From positions 85,876 to 116,871 of the forward strand of contig NW_003107093.1 in assembly GCF_000003605.2 (NCBI RefSeq): 30,996 nt of DNA, given 5' to 3'. The position numbers and the translations under genes were made by a program. Below, piece after piece: positions 10,532 through 24,099 of this stretch. The notes below the pieces were generated by a model. That model saw nothing but the letters and a program-made list of their open reading frames with translations. It was not told the DNA's origin and did no database searches. This stretch comes from Saccoglossus kowalevskii (Eukaryota > Hemichordata > Enteropneusta > Harrimaniidae). Numbering within the stretch: the first letter of the stretch is position 1; every line of letters begins with the position of its first letter.

Positions 10532-13500
10532 ATGGCGAACGAGTTGCATGCACGGCGTCTTGTTCGAAAGAACCCATCGGATATTGTCAGTGGCATAAAC
10601 GATGAGCGTGAAGCATCTATATCTCGTACGAATGGAGCGCCGGTCGCATTGGAGAGGAATATCGGTCTGCCAACGGCTATTTCCATTATAATGGGTTGTA
10701 TAATAGGATCTGGTATATTCATATCTCCCAAGGGTGTCTTACTGTATAGTGGCTCGGTTGGTACTGCCTTGATCGTATGGGGTGTATGTGGTATTGTTGC
10801 GTTTCTCGGTGCTTTGTGTTACGCGGAGTTGGGAACCACAATCAAGAAATCGGGAGGAGACTATACGTATCTCTATGAGGTATACGGTTCGTTTATGGCT
10901 TTCTTGATGATATGGGTTTATTTGGCAATTATTGGGCCTGGTAACATTTCAATAATTTCACAGACATTTGCAGTATATGCAATTGCACCGTTCTATCCTG
11001 ACTGCGATCCACCCCAACTCGCTGTGGTACTTGTGTCTGAATCATGCATATGTAAGTATACACTTGGGTTGTTGAAATAAACGACTTTGATATGATCGAA
11101 TTAATCGATTGTCTTGGGTATTTGTGTCGTGTGCAAAACATTCTATCACTATAATAAACTAATGCAGACGTGATGTTATCTGTACATTTGATATCTTGTC
11201 GTCAAATGATAAGATGCTAGTATATTTCACAAACAAGCTAGACTGACTATTCTGACAACGTTGACAATAACAAATAAAAAAACACACACACACACACACA
11301 CAAACGATTTCCGTAAGCGCCATTAGAAAAAATAGTAACCTAGTACCAGGGACTATATCGGACATGAGGGTCGATCTGGTTTGATCATGATCATTTTGTA
11401 AACATGTCCCGTCGTATGACCATAAACTTGCTTTAACGCTGTTTAATTGTGAAACTTTTTGTGTATAAAAATTTAGTGAATGATAAATCAATGTCAATGT
11501 CATTATTCCTTACAGTTTTGATATATTTCTACAACTGTATCACAGTGCGTGGAACAGCATGGGTTCAGATTGTAACGACAATCGCTAAAGTATTCGGGTT
11601 ACTCATTATAATTGTGGTTGGAATTGTACAGTTATTTCAAGGTAAGTGCTATCTATATAAATAATTGAGTTGAGTAAAGTTTGACATAAAAACTATATGG
11701 TATGGTATGGTGTCAACTTTATTATAGTATTACGCCATATTGTTTGCGTTACGCCATATTGTTTGCGTTACGTTACATGGCTTGTTATTTGAATTGCACT
11801 GCGGTATAAAGCTTGTATTACGTTACGTGATTCATGTTAAATCGTTATTGTTTGTATTACGCTATATGGTTGTAATACGTTATATGGATCGTATTACTGT
11901 ATGTACAAAGCGTTGTTATTTCATTTCGTAATTTTGAAGAAGTTCGATCTTATTGAACTTTACATATCACCTTCTTGATGTTTCCATTTTTATGGATTAA
12001 TGTCATTGGGAATTTGGATCACATGACAATTTTTCAAGAAACAAGAAATGTTATTGAAAATAGAAGTTTTTCTAATTTTTCATATACTGTGTCTTGGTGA
12101 CATTAGGAGAACAGTTTATAATATATTCTGTATTCGCTCATACATTTCAAGAAAATAACATAATTATGTCTTATCATGTCCATTATACACAATTATCTCA
12201 TGTATGATGCATTGTACATATTGGCACAACACAACACTGTGTGGATGTTCATCTATAGCTTTATATGGCATGTATTATTATTATATGAAATGTATTACTA
12301 TAAAATGCAATCTATTATAATACATACACCACATGTCTTGCAATCGTCCCGCAACAATGGTTTTACGGTAATAACAAATATCGCCACTATTGCTTCAATT
12401 CCAGGGCAAACTGAATATTTAAATTTTGATGGACCCGGAACATCTATCACTCGTATTTCATTAGCTTTATATGCCGGTCTATTTTCGTACGGCGGCTGGT
12501 GAGTATACAGTATAACGTAATGTGTTTCTAAAAAACTAAATATATATGAATTGGACAGCGAGTCATGGGTAGAGTGACCCGACAATACACATGTATTGAA
12601 CGAGTTCTACGAGACTTACTGAACTTCTTCAACAAATGTGATATTGTAGTTCGCTAATTTGTTATCCTGTTTATCTCATAGCATCTCATAGCAGCTTTAA
12701 AAACGCGGAACAATTGACTTATGGTCGCCACAATGAAAGCATGTCTCCGTCTCATAACAATATCACGGGGAAAATTCTTTTCTCTCTGGGTTCTCCACAC
12801 GTGTCAGGGGGGAAACTCGTCTCGTCTCTATATCGCGTCCCCTGGAGGTATGGGATCGGGAAAGTCACTTTACGCCTTACAGTCAAATAAGACACACACA
12901 ACGAAATACGTTTCAGCTCTCGTCTTAGTCGGTCAATCGAGCACTCTATCAGACACAGCGCCCTGGGGAAAAATCCCCAAGACTATCGCAAGGCTGACTC
13001 AAGACTCTTTTAGACTGCGTCAACACTCGCCCCAAGGCTCTCCAGGACTGCACTCTCGACTGCGTCTATCGTGCTGTGCTCCCCAAGACCAACTCAAACT
13101 TTCTTTATTCATTTTCAAAACTCTAACCAATTACAAAACAGAAAAAAGACTCTAGGGCGTAACTTTCAATCATAAAGCCAATCACACTATGTACTGAATA
13201 CGTCATATCTTTTGATTAATCGTTCACTACATTAATAACTATGAATATAAACTGTCAGAATGAGTAGTCTGAATAGCGGCGGTTATCTGGTAATTAGTTC
13301 CAAACCACTGAGCCAAGTTCCGTCCAAAACTTCAAATAGGCCTAAACGATGACAGACATAACACAGCAATTCAGCTAATAATCAACTAATTAAGTCGATT
13401 AACAGATACGCAAAAACAAATTCATGACAACAAACTCATTATATTACGTGTTTCATTATAGTGAACTGTACACTTCACTATAACTAACTAATAGTATTTC

Positions 13501-16031
13501 CCTTAAGATGTCGTTAGAAAAAGGTTACAGTGTAAATACTATGGAAATGTTGTCCCTTTATCACACTGAACTGTTATGAGTTAGGTTATTATACACACAC
13601 CGTTCCTTTGTGCTCTGAATGAAAACTGTAAGCATCAGTATGTACGAAACGAAGAAAAAACGGTCGTAGCGTCATAGCGGTGTCAACACGTCGCCTGGGA
13701 TTTTACAAACTCGAGTGTACTTGTATTTCGGAATATTTCCACAAATAATAATCTCGCAGAAAGATCTCACAGGGAACGGAAAATCACGAATCGAATTATA
13801 TGTACCTAGGACAGTGTTTAATTAAATGCAATTGTTGATGATGTTTGTTCATGTTTTTTTTTAACAGGACTGCACTGAATGCGATTACAGAGGAGCTGAA
13901 CAAACCAAACAGGTCATTATGTTTTAGAGAATAAGATTACCCGTTGTCATTGACAATTTAAACTATTATACTTTTATATACAAATAAAATGATACTATAA
14001 AGGAGATATATTTCCACTCAAAGTTGCATCCACTTTGTTAAATAAAAACAAAGTTGAGCAGCGAAACTAGCTTGGTAATTGAGAGAAACATGGTCATGGT
14101 ATCTAAACACTAAAGTAAAAATTTAGCATAAAGTGTAGGAAATCAAAAGGCGCTTATAGATGTTAGTGGGAGGTTTTGTACAGATAATACAAAGTGAGAA
14201 CGCACGTTTGAAGTCATTTTAGCATACATCAACATACATGCAATGTTTATCCTGTACTTAAAAGGGATGCATCGTACTTGTAATCGTTTTTGAAACGTGT
14301 TTTAAATCATTCTAAATGCAGGGATTTTCCAGTGGCAGCTTCTGTGTCGATGTTGTTGATCACCGCTATATATGTAATGACTAACATCGCCTACTTCACC
14401 GCCATGTCACCCACGGAACTTCTGAGATCACCAGCAGTCGCTGTGGTAATCACATTTCTTCCAATCATTGAATGGAAATATTCTAAATGCTCAAATATTG
14501 TGTTGTTGTAATTAGAAATTCATTATAATTTGAATATTATATTACAGACATTTGGAGACAAGCTTCTTGGTGACTGGGCGTGGACAATGCCGGTAGTTGT
14601 TGCAATTTCCACATTTGGAACAACAAATGGAAGCATCCTCACATCATCCAGGTAACATAGATACGATCTTTTGACATTAAAAGTCATGCTTGAACAGTTA
14701 CTTCCGCAAATCCTTATCATTCTCTTAGGCCGGCCTTAAATACTGATATATCATCACTACAATTGTTTCGAAATAAAAAAGTCAGTCAGAATGTACGTCT
14801 GTGTGTGTGTTATTTAGACATGTCTATTGTTATCGATATCTAAAACACAAAACATGCGACAAAAATAATTTTTACGGACAGTAATATTTTAGATAAAATA
14901 AACATTTTTTTTTATTTGACACAGAATTATATTTGCTTGTGCAAGGGATGGTTATCTTCCAGATTTACTAAGCATGGTACAAATGAAATACAACTCACCT
15001 ATGCCATCATTGATCATAATGGTAAGCCGTCGTTAAGACAAAATGAAATTGTATATTCCAACAAATTTTGCCACGCTTTAGTCAGTTACGTCAATACGAC
15101 CCACTATATAACATTCTCAAAATAGTTTCTCCATTTCTTGATGTGTGGATTTGTATGCATTGAGTTACAGTGGATATTGTCCGCCATATATGGCTTGTAC
15201 CCGTACATTGGAAGCTTGATAAACTATACAGCGTTTGCTTACTGGTTATTTGTTGGTATCGTTATCACGGGTCAAATATATTTACGATTCCGGAAGCCGT
15301 ATCTACAGCGTCCATTCAAGGTAACGCATGTCGCATATTGCCTTTACAGTGATCGATTTAATAAAACATTGATAATTGTTCATGTTTGTGCGCAAGGACA
15401 ATATGACAGAAATATGACAAATCTGTAATTAATAAGAAGCACATATTACGTCACGTTCTTTATTCTTATAGGGAGATAAAATTACAACAAACCTACAAAC
15501 ATTATATCTAATGTCGCCCAACAAATAGATGTATATATATATATTTGTAATCATAGATTTGATAATATTTTTTTTATTCAGATTCCAATTATCATTCCTA
15601 TATTTTTTGCGATGTTCGCATATTTTCTGGTTTTTGTTTCAATATTTTCCGCAACAATGGAGGCTGTAATCGGACTTATCATTATATTAACTGGTGTACC
15701 AGTATATTTTTATTCAGTGTGGACTAATAAACCACGATGGTTATCAAGGATGTTCAGTAAGTGTTCAGTTATTTGTATAAATATTTTGTGTGATTCAGAA
15801 TTCCTACACTGGCATTCCCACACAAGGTTATATCGTGTATTATAATATAGTATAATTTTGATAAATATATTTCGACTACGTTATTACAATTTTATCATGT
15901 GTGTTAATGTATGTCAATGTCAATGTCACAAATCACAGTTATCCTGTTATCATTGTTTTCTAACAGGTAGAAGCAAATATTCACTTCAAAAATTGATGCT
16001 TGTCATGAAACAAGAAATTGAAACATACTGA
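10532..16031 (+). CDS. SLC7 light-chain amino acid transporter, paralog 2 (10 exons, 499 aa)
   Basis: This is a divergent paralog of the flanking genes and probably also the multispanning subunit of a heteromeric amino acid exchanger. Exons: 10532-11051, 11516-11641, 12405-12498, 13868-13912, 14322-14445, 14548-14651, 14925-15021, 15171-15320, 15582-15756, 15967-16031 (TGA), in all 1500 bases. Exons 2-8 and 10 have the same lengths and phases as in paralog 1; exon 9 is one codon shorter and the N-terminal leader is longer. The ATG has G at -3 and +4. Marks are [10 protein letters not shown] (residues 59-68), [11 protein letters not shown], which resembles vertebrate xCT, FYPDC with Cys158, SYGGW (243-247) and FTAMSP. 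The exon 4 donor (AG|GTCATT) is weak but the frame demands it. Intron 3 contains the 660-base repeat copy A. The 3' UTR probably runs into the assembly gap 100 bases downstream. Function follows from the family; the substrate is unknown. Confidence 0.92.
11282..11303 (+). repeat. (AC)n dinucleotide run
   Basis: A run of about 11 AC units in intron 1 of paralog 2. Simple repeat only. Confidence 0.85.
11728..11900 (+). repeat. Degenerate minisatellite in intron 2 of paralog 2
   Basis: Imperfect units of about 19-20 bases built on TTACGCCATATTGTTTGCG. The first two are nearly identical and later ones drift (TTACGTTACATGG, TTACGCTATATGG, TACGTTATATGG). No function is evident. Confidence 0.6.
12761..13429 (+). 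repeat. Unclassified interspersed repeat, copy A
   Basis: This is the first of three same-orientation copies (also about 22277 and 29816) and lies in intron 3 of paralog 2. All copies start near TATCA-GGGG-AAAA, have a second TGTCAGGGGGGAA about 45 bases on, then a variable core rich in CAAGACT and GGACT units, then a well conserved 3' half ending AAATTCATGACA. No transposase or reverse transcriptase is visible inside. The TGTCA start (copy B) and TGACA end would suit an LTR, but the copies do not give consistent target duplications. A 144-codon open frame here is not conserved in the other copies. Confidence 0.8.
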
Positions 16032-16131
16032 CGTGACCTTAGACGTGGACTATACGAGTACAAACAGACGACTCCCTGTATACGATATGAGTCACATTCG
16101 TACTAGACAACGGTGACAGAGGCACCGAGAA

Positions 16132-16880
16132 NNNNNNNNNNNNNNNNNNNNNNNNNNNNNNNNNNNNNNNNNNNNNNNNNNNNNNNNNNNNNNNNNNNNN
16201 NNNNNNNNNNNNNNNNNNNNNNNNNNNNNNNNNNNNNNNNNNNNNNNNNNNNNNNNNNNNNNNNNNNNNNNNNNNNNNNNNNNNNNNNNNNNNNNNNNNN
16301 NNNNNNNNNNNNNNNNNNNNNNNNNNNNNNNNNNNNNNNNNNNNNNNNNNNNNNNNNNNNNNNNNNNNNNNNNNNNNNNNNNNNNNNNNNNNNNNNNNNN
16401 NNNNNNNNNNNNNNNNNNNNNNNNNNNNNNNNNNNNNNNNNNNNNNNNNNNNNNNNNNNNNNNNNNNNNNNNNNNNNNNNNNNNNNNNNNNNNNNNNNNN
16501 NNNNNNNNNNNNNNNNNNNNNNNNNNNNNNNNNNNNNNNNNNNNNNNNNNNNNNNNNNNNNNNNNNNNNNNNNNNNNNNNNNNNNNNNNNNNNNNNNNNN
16601 NNNNNNNNNNNNNNNNNNNNNNNNNNNNNNNNNNNNNNNNNNNNNNNNNNNNNNNNNNNNNNNNNNNNNNNNNNNNNNNNNNNNNNNNNNNNNNNNNNNN
16701 NNNNNNNNNNNNNNNNNNNNNNNNNNNNNNNNNNNNNNNNNNNNNNNNNNNNNNNNNNNNNNNNNNNNNNNNNNNNNNNNNNNNNNNNNNNNNNNNNNNN
16801 NNNNNNNNNNNNNNNNNNNNNNNNNNNNNNNNNNNNNNNNNNNNNNNNNNNNNNNNNNNNNNNNNNNNNNNNNNNNNNNN
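16132..16880. other. Assembly gap (749 N)
   Basis: Unsequenced bases between paralog 2 and the right arm of the inverted duplication. Order, orientation and true size across the gap rest on scaffolding. The reading frames that appear to cross it are artefacts. Confidence 0.99.
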
Positions 16881-17229
16881 AAAATGACGAGTGGTTAACC
16901 CACTTCCATCGACCATTCAACATAAACCTAAACATAACTATAAGACACACATAATACAAAGTAAATACTTTTACTCACAATTCTTAAGTATTTTGATAAA
17001 AATGTTGGGTGTAATTGAAGACTGAATTTTAGTTTTCTTTGACTAATAAAACATTTTGTTTCACATTTCGGAATAACTCGCTGTTGTATGTGACTTTTTC
17101 TGCTACATATCCACAAAAATCTAACATTGCCCGTAGGTATAATTGTTCGTGTTCTTTGGTGGAATAAACATTTTGGGCGTTGTGCACTGATCGAAGTTTT
17201 AGTAGTTTTAGTTTAGAATGAATTGTTTG
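16881..17229. other. Unassigned sequence right of the gap
   Basis: About 350 AT-rich bases between the gap and the right arm. No gene or repeat was recognised. Confidence 0.5.
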
Positions 17230-17464
17230 GTCATATGGAACTATGTATTATAACCATGTTCATTTATGTCCTGTATTTCATATGTCCATGTGTGTTTGTA
17301 TATTTTGTACTTTGTTTTGCTTTAAATAAAAATAAAATCAAAACAGTCAATTAATCATGTTATAGTGTTGTAAGTAGTACAACATTTAGCATTTAGAATG
17401 CCAACCAACTGCGGTGTCACTAATCACTTGGATAGGTGATACTCAAACAATAAATAAATGTGGT

Positions 17465-17470
17465 TTTATT
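17465..17470 (-). terminator. Candidate polyadenylation signal of paralog 3
   Basis: AATAAA on the minus strand lies about 215 bases after the stop codon. It is a plausible 3' end for this gene. Motif only. Confidence 0.3.
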
Positions 17471-17683
17471 TAATCTCGTTGTCCCGCTTGTATACAGCGA
17501 TTATTTTAATATTACGCTGTATGATGATAGACAACATACAACCAAACTAAACGACCATAATGATGAAGAAAAGAACACACATTTTTTAGACTACAAGATT
17601 ACGCAGATTAACACAATCATACATATACAAAGAATGCTTGCATAGTGCGTAACATTAACAAAGATTCTTGATTAAAGTCTCAA

Positions 17684-20600
17684 TCAGTACGTTTTTTTCT
17701 CTTGACGAACGACAAGCATTATCTTCTGGCCACACCGTAGTCCGGTATCTAAAAGAGAAAAAACGATAAATAAATAGAAATGTACCGTGTACTCACATTT
17801 TGTATTGATCATTTATTTCTGTGTATTTTTATAATCTTGAATTCATATATCATGTCCTATATATGACGTGCGTTTGATTGATTTATTGATTGATAGTATT
17901 TTACCGGAGTTATGAGACAGTCGTGATAAGAAATATCTATACTCACCAAGTATATTTTTTAACCACCTTGGCTTAGATTTCCACACAACACCATAAAAAT
18001 AAACAGGTATGCCAGTTAAAAAGATAACCGTACCAATGACTGCTTCCATTGTGGCAATAAATATGGATAAAAACACTAAGAAGTAACAAAACAATGCAAA
18101 GAAAATTGCTATTCCAATAGGAACCTGAAAAAAAAATGAATAACAAATTATTCCTAGAACTGAACACAATATTTTTTTATTTCATTGAATTTCGCCTTTT
18201 TGCAAATTTCTGCATCTCCAGGGGATCTCGTTTAAGTACACGAATTACCTTTTGAAATTGTGCATCTATTTGATAACGTGGATATCGCAAATCGTATTTG
18301 TCCATGGATGGACTATTAGTTAGCTTATCTCAGACTGCTACGTACAATAATCAACTCAGAGTTACCATGCACAATGTTTTAAGGTTTAAGTGACCAATAG
18401 TAGATTGCCAGTATCTAGATAGAACCGTGTACCGAAAAACTACTGTACCACCACAAGTCGCGAGCCACTTGAGAACCGTTATGGTTGGGAAAATCAAATG
18501 TCTATCAAATATCACGACACTAACCTTAAAAGGACGTTCCCTATTTGGTTGTTTGTAACGTAACCAAAGAAGACCGGTTACAACAATACCAACAAATAAC
18601 CAATATGCAAAGCCCGTGTAATTAACGAGAACACCTACATCCGGGTACAAACCATATATTATTGACAGTATCATCTGAAGCGTAGTAGTAGAAAAATATA
18701 TTAATATTAAATGTGCATGTCTATAGTGCTGTTTTAACTGACCGTGACCAGAACTTTAAACACTAAAACTTGTTCCGGTTAACGTTGATGTAACGTTTAA
18801 CCATGGACATGTCAGTACGTAACATATTTTCTGTAAAATTTAATTGATAATTTGAGAATTTAAGCTATGGTATACATGACATATAGCTGCAATAGTTGTG
18901 ATTTAAAAAAAATGTAATGACATAAATATGACCAAATCTTGCCGAAATATTGTTTTTGACACAATTGTACGTCGAAGTGAACCTACACAAAAGTCACATA
19001 AAATGCAACGTCAGCTGATCGTCGAGTGGTCCCCATTTGGTTGAAAAATAGCCACGTGACGAGAACCGCAGAACCATGTGATGACACACACTATTATGGT
19101 AAATTACGCATAAAATCTTCAGTAAGGGGCCGTCAGAGATGGAGACGTATTTGACATTACGCCCAGGGCCTGGTAAAATTACCCTCTTGTAGCGTAACCC
19201 CTGAAGTTTGCTCGACAAAATTAGATTTCGAATGATGGCGTCCTCAGTTAGACGCAACCCTGTAGTCATCTTTTTCCACTTGCAAGTTATTTAATGTACA
19301 ACGTCATTATATAGCGTATAGGATATGCTTTTTCGGCGATGGCCCTTACAAATTGACACTATAATTATTTAGGAAATGTTTGTATAAACAATTTAAAAAA
19401 ACGGATACATATAATATACATGCCGCTCTAATAGAGTAAAGATGTAAAAGTGGTATTCAGTAAACCCATTACAAAACGCGAAAAATATACATAAATGTTC
19501 ACAAAACGGAAGTTACTGATTCGTACCAATTACCGTCAGAGGGCGCCTTATACCAAACACAGATATGACATTATTACGATAGTTATTGATAACGTTTCAT
19601 AACTTGCTTTCTGACATGATTCCTATCGTGTGAAGCGCTGTTAAAACTTACTAATATTAAAAATAAATTAATAAATAATGTGAAATATTTTGATAAAGAT
19701 CAGAAACATGTCGATAACGATAGATATGTAGGACACACTCACCCCTGAAATAATGGCAGGCATAGGAGTGTTATATCTGATGTTCACCATAGAAAGTAGA
19801 TCCGGTAGCATTCCATCTCTCGCTGCTACGAATACTAACCTATCAACGTATTAATTGAATACTGAGTAAAACGTGTTTGTTTTGTAAGAGAAATTAAAGA
19901 TGATTTGCTTAGAGGACGAATACATTATAGTAATTGATAAGATTCCATTGCGACAATTCAAATGCTTAAAGGGTGGCAGTCATCGTGTCGCGTCCTGTTC
20001 GATATGGGACTCATAGCGACGTATACAACGCTTGTAAAATACATTGTTTATTTACATGAAATTCAAACACACGCTGCGCGACGACCACCGCGCTTTAACA
20101 GTACCTTGAAAATCCGAGCACGCTTCCATTATTCGAACCAAACGTTGATAAAGCCACCGTCACAGGCATAAGCCATGCAAAGTTGCCCAGTACTTGATCG
20201 CCAAAAGTCTAAGAGATTGAACAATATGTTATATCAACATGCAGTTACATATTCCCAAACTATACGTCTAAATACAATCATAAGAATGACCAAAACAGTC
20301 AACAAAACGACACTCCACTCTAATGACACTCCACATATACAGTTAATCGAACAGTTCAGTTTTTACAATCAGGGTTGGTCAGCAAAAACCGAGGCAGTCA
20401 CTTTAATTTTAACAATACAAAACGGGATTCACGAATTCTTAAATGTATCACCATGAACTGGTAGCTGACTGAATAAAAATAATGATTTGTGATTTCCCAT
20501 AGCGTTTAAATTACGTTAAAAAAGTATACGATGTAGAAACAGTGCTTATACATATACGTAGGTGTTCATAAGGAAAATGATATTTTTTTTCTGTCAAAAT

Positions 20601-23600
20601 TGAGAAAGCACTACTTTTCATTCAATAATATATATTCTATTTTTGGTATTCCCCTTCTCCTAGAGTAGATCATCAATTTATTGAACAAATGACCGGGTAA
20701 TTATTTTTCATTACAACTTTATAACAAATTAACCGGCCACCCCTGGTCAACTTAGCCGTTGCTTACGCTAAACTCGGTGACTTTATTACCTCAATAGGCG
20801 CTCGTTTTTATATACAGGGTCCGAATAATTCTCGTACTATGTGTTAGTTATAGAACCATGTACATATAGTGACAAGCCCATGTGCCTTCATCATTTGCAT
20901 GACGTTTAATAACGATACTCACTACAGCTACTGCCGGTGACTGAAGTACCTCCATTGGTGACATTACGGTAAAGTAGGATATATTTGCCATCACGTAAAT
21001 AATAGTAATGGTTATCATAGAAAAAGATACTGCTATCGGAAAATCTCTTTAAAAGAAGAGAAAATGTAGGAATTAAAATTCATTATTTAATTTATTCAGT
21101 CATTCAATCAAGCAGCTAGTGATTTAATGTGCGCGCATCAGTGCTTTAAAAACATGTTATAATATATAGGTACGGGGTCGTGGTGGAATTATGCATAATA
21201 CCATGATGTAGTAAATCTCTTACCTACCTTTTGGGGTTATTCATCTCTTCCGTTACAGCATTTAATATCGACCTGTAACAGAACAAATAGTATAAGCCAG
21301 CATTGCCTCAATAAATTTGTTTGAAATTGTCGGACATTCTCCTCATACATATTTAGCATAATGTGTCTCATATGATAGGATAAAGCTTCTAGAATAGAAG
21401 AATTCGCGCTTTCAGTGACAAAATCAAGATTTTTTTTTAATATTTTGAAATTTGCTACTTTGAGTGGTTATTACTGAAATCTAGTATTGATTTTGATAGG
21501 CAGTGCCCACTTTTATTCGAAAATAAATATAATTTTATAACTTATACATATACAAATTATACAGAATGTAGGCGGTAACATATAATCTTCAATGAGAAAC
21601 ATAAGTTTAACTATAAGTGTCAACGAACATGAATATCATCTTTAGATATACAATACTCACCATCCCATATATGAGTAAAGACCATTGAAAAAAGCCAGTG
21701 ATAATCTGAATACATTTGTACCAGGTCCTTCAAAGTTCAAATATTGAGTTTCACCTAATACAAACAAACAAATATATGGTATCGTCATATGAGGGCGCAG
21801 CAATATATAGTTATACTAGATTTGTCGTTGGAAACTGTGCCTGACACAAGATTCTGGTATGACAGTCCGAGATCTGAAGACAACGAATTCACTGAAATTT
21901 ACTGTGTTACGTATGTGTCTATGTGTATACCCATTATTTAAATGTAAATGTTGAAACATTAGCGTCGATAGAGCGACACTATGGAGAACATTTCCTGGCC
22001 AATTTGGAGGTGCGATAATGCATGCTACACAGCGTTTACGGATGCGTTCATTCATGATTTCAGTCTAAAGCTTTATTTTGTTTCAATCACTGTAAAACAT
22101 CTCCCTCAAGTAATGAAGAGGTCATCTAGAGAAGAAATATGCCAGACCAAGTTTTTCTGGTCCATTTAGGAAAAATAAATCTACAAATAATAACGTTCGG
22201 GGGTTCGCGAAGCTTATTTTTCAGTCGAAAGCCTTATTTCGACAAATTAACGTAAACAGAACAGAAACGAGCGCGGTATTGTCAGGGGTAAAACTTCGTT
22301 CTCTCGGGGTTCTCCACACTGTCAGGGGGGAAACTCGTCTCGTCTCTCTATCTCGTCCCCTTGAGGTACGGGATCGGGAAAGTCACTTTAACTTTACAGT
22401 CAAATAAGGCACACACAACGAAATACGTTTCAGCTCTCGTCTTAGTCGGTCAATCGAGCACTCTACCAGACACAGCGCCTTGGGGAAAAGTCCCCAAGAC
22501 TCTCACAAGGCTGAACCAAGACTCGCCCAAGACTGGACTCTCGACTCTCAGACTGCCTCTCTCTACTCTACTGCGTCTATCGTGGAGTATTTGCCAAGAC
22601 CAACTCAAACTCTCTTTATTCATTTTCAAAACTCTAACCAATTACAAAGCAGTAAAAAGACTCTAAGGCGTAAACTTCAATCATAAAGCCAATCAAACTA
22701 AGTACTGAATACGTCATATCTTTTGATTAATCGTTCACTACATTAATAACTACGGATATAAACTGTCAAAATCGCGACGGTTATCTGGTAATTAGTTCCA
22801 AACCACTGAGCCAAGTTCCGTCCAAAACTTCAAATAGACCTAAACGATGACAGACATAACACAGCAATTCGCTAATAATCAGCTAATTAAGTCGGTTAAC
22901 AGATACGCGAAAACAAATTCATGACAGTATCACGAATTTTCCTAGACAAAACTTTTCAGGTCAATTTTGAAAAGCTGATTTCAAAATTGTATTAAACAAA
23001 CCACTAAGGTTTTAATCTTACCAAGAATGATTTACGTTTTAGTTAATATCGAAATTTATTGGAAATAACGACACTTCAGTCCCGGAGTTTATGGCGTATA
23101 ACCCTACATCATCGTTCCTCATATAACAAACTCTACAGGATTATACCTCGGTTATTTACAACCAACGTTTACCAAATCGATATCAGAGTCATTCACATAA
23201 AACTAGTTTATGATGTCATAAACATGGTTTCATAGAATCCGTACTCCCAAAGTGACCAAAATGGTTGACCTGGCAAATTTCCCCCAACGGATGAGACCTC
23301 TCTTGTCCTTCTCGTCTATAAGGTTGAGTACATGCCGTTACAAGACAAAACATGTTGTTTTCTTACCTTGACAGAGCCGTACTACACCAACCAATATGAT
23401 AATTCCTAATCCCAAGACTTTAAACACCGTGCATATATTCTGTACCCATGCTGCACCGCGCACAGTCACACAGTTATACGTGTAGACACAAACTATTAAA
23501 TAGAAAATATATATAAATTGGCAAATTTGTTTAAAAGGTTTTGTTTTCAATATTTGTGGACCAGCCATTACTCGAAGTCTCCAAGAAGTATATCAACTTA

Positions 23601-24067
23601 CTAATACAAGCCTCTGATACCAAAATCACGACCCAGCTCGGTGGCACACAATCTGGATAAAATGGTACGATGACGTAGACGGCGAAGGTCTGTGAAACGA
23701 TCGCTATTGTTGCTGGTGATACAATGATAACACTGACCCATAATTCAAGATAAGCCACAAACGGACCAAAGGCCTCGTTCATATAGGTATAATCGGCACC
23801 GGACTTGGGGAAAGAAGACCCGAGCTCTGCATAGCAAAGTGCACCAAGTAAAGCGATGATGCCGCACGCCGCCCAAACAATCAACGCTGTGCCTACCGAG
23901 CCGCTGTAGTATAACACACCCTTAGGTGATATAAAGATTCCAGAACCAACAATTGAGCCCACGATTATACATATACTACTGAATAGTCTGAACTCTTTTT
24001 TCATGGCAACAGCGTCATTTTCTCCTTTGACGTCGGGATCCTGTGGAAATTCCTCCATTTGTTCCAT
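17684..24067 (-). CDS. SLC7 light-chain amino acid transporter, paralog 3 (10 exons, 482 aa), inverted copy of paralog 1
   Basis: This is a near-identical inverted partner of the gene at 2179-8732. Exons in transcript order (+ coordinates): 24067-23602, 23492-23367, 21754-21661, 21272-21228, 21046-20923, 20208-20105, 19839-19743, 18674-18525, 18124-17947, 17748-17684. All splice sites are GT-AG and every exon length matches paralog 1. By eye 14 residues differ, including Gly to Ala and Gln to Glu in exon 1, Asp to Glu in exon 3, Thr-Thr to Ser-Asn in exon 6 and Met to Ile near the C-terminus. GSGIF, FYPDC (Cys140) and SYMGW are kept. No stops or frameshifts were seen, so it looks functional rather than a dead copy. 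Intron 2 carries repeat copy B, and intron 7 has roughly 690 extra bases (about 18790-19640) of unrecognised sequence. About 600 bases with no counterpart in paralog 1 sit upstream of the start, so its promoter probably differs. Confidence 0.92.
22277..22926 (+). repeat. Unclassified interspersed repeat, copy B
   Basis: This copy lies in intron 2 of paralog 3, antisense to that gene, and is absent from the same intron of paralog 1. It starts TATTGTCAGGGG and ends TTCATGACA. GTAT occurs just outside both TGTCA and TGACA, a possible 4-base target duplication. However, copy C also has GTATCA after its end, so the real 3' limit may lie about 14 bases further on. Confidence 0.8.
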
Positions 24068-24099
24068 CTTCAGGTCTGTTCACTGCGTTCTTCACTACC

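Noticed and set aside
12721-13155. 144-codon open frame, with similar frames at 22361-22666 and 29991-30203
   Set aside because: All lie in the 660-base repeat; frames differ in length and sequence through the variable core, so coding is unlikely.
16039-16959. Long open frames on both strands across 16039-16959
   Set aside because: They are almost entirely N from the assembly gap.
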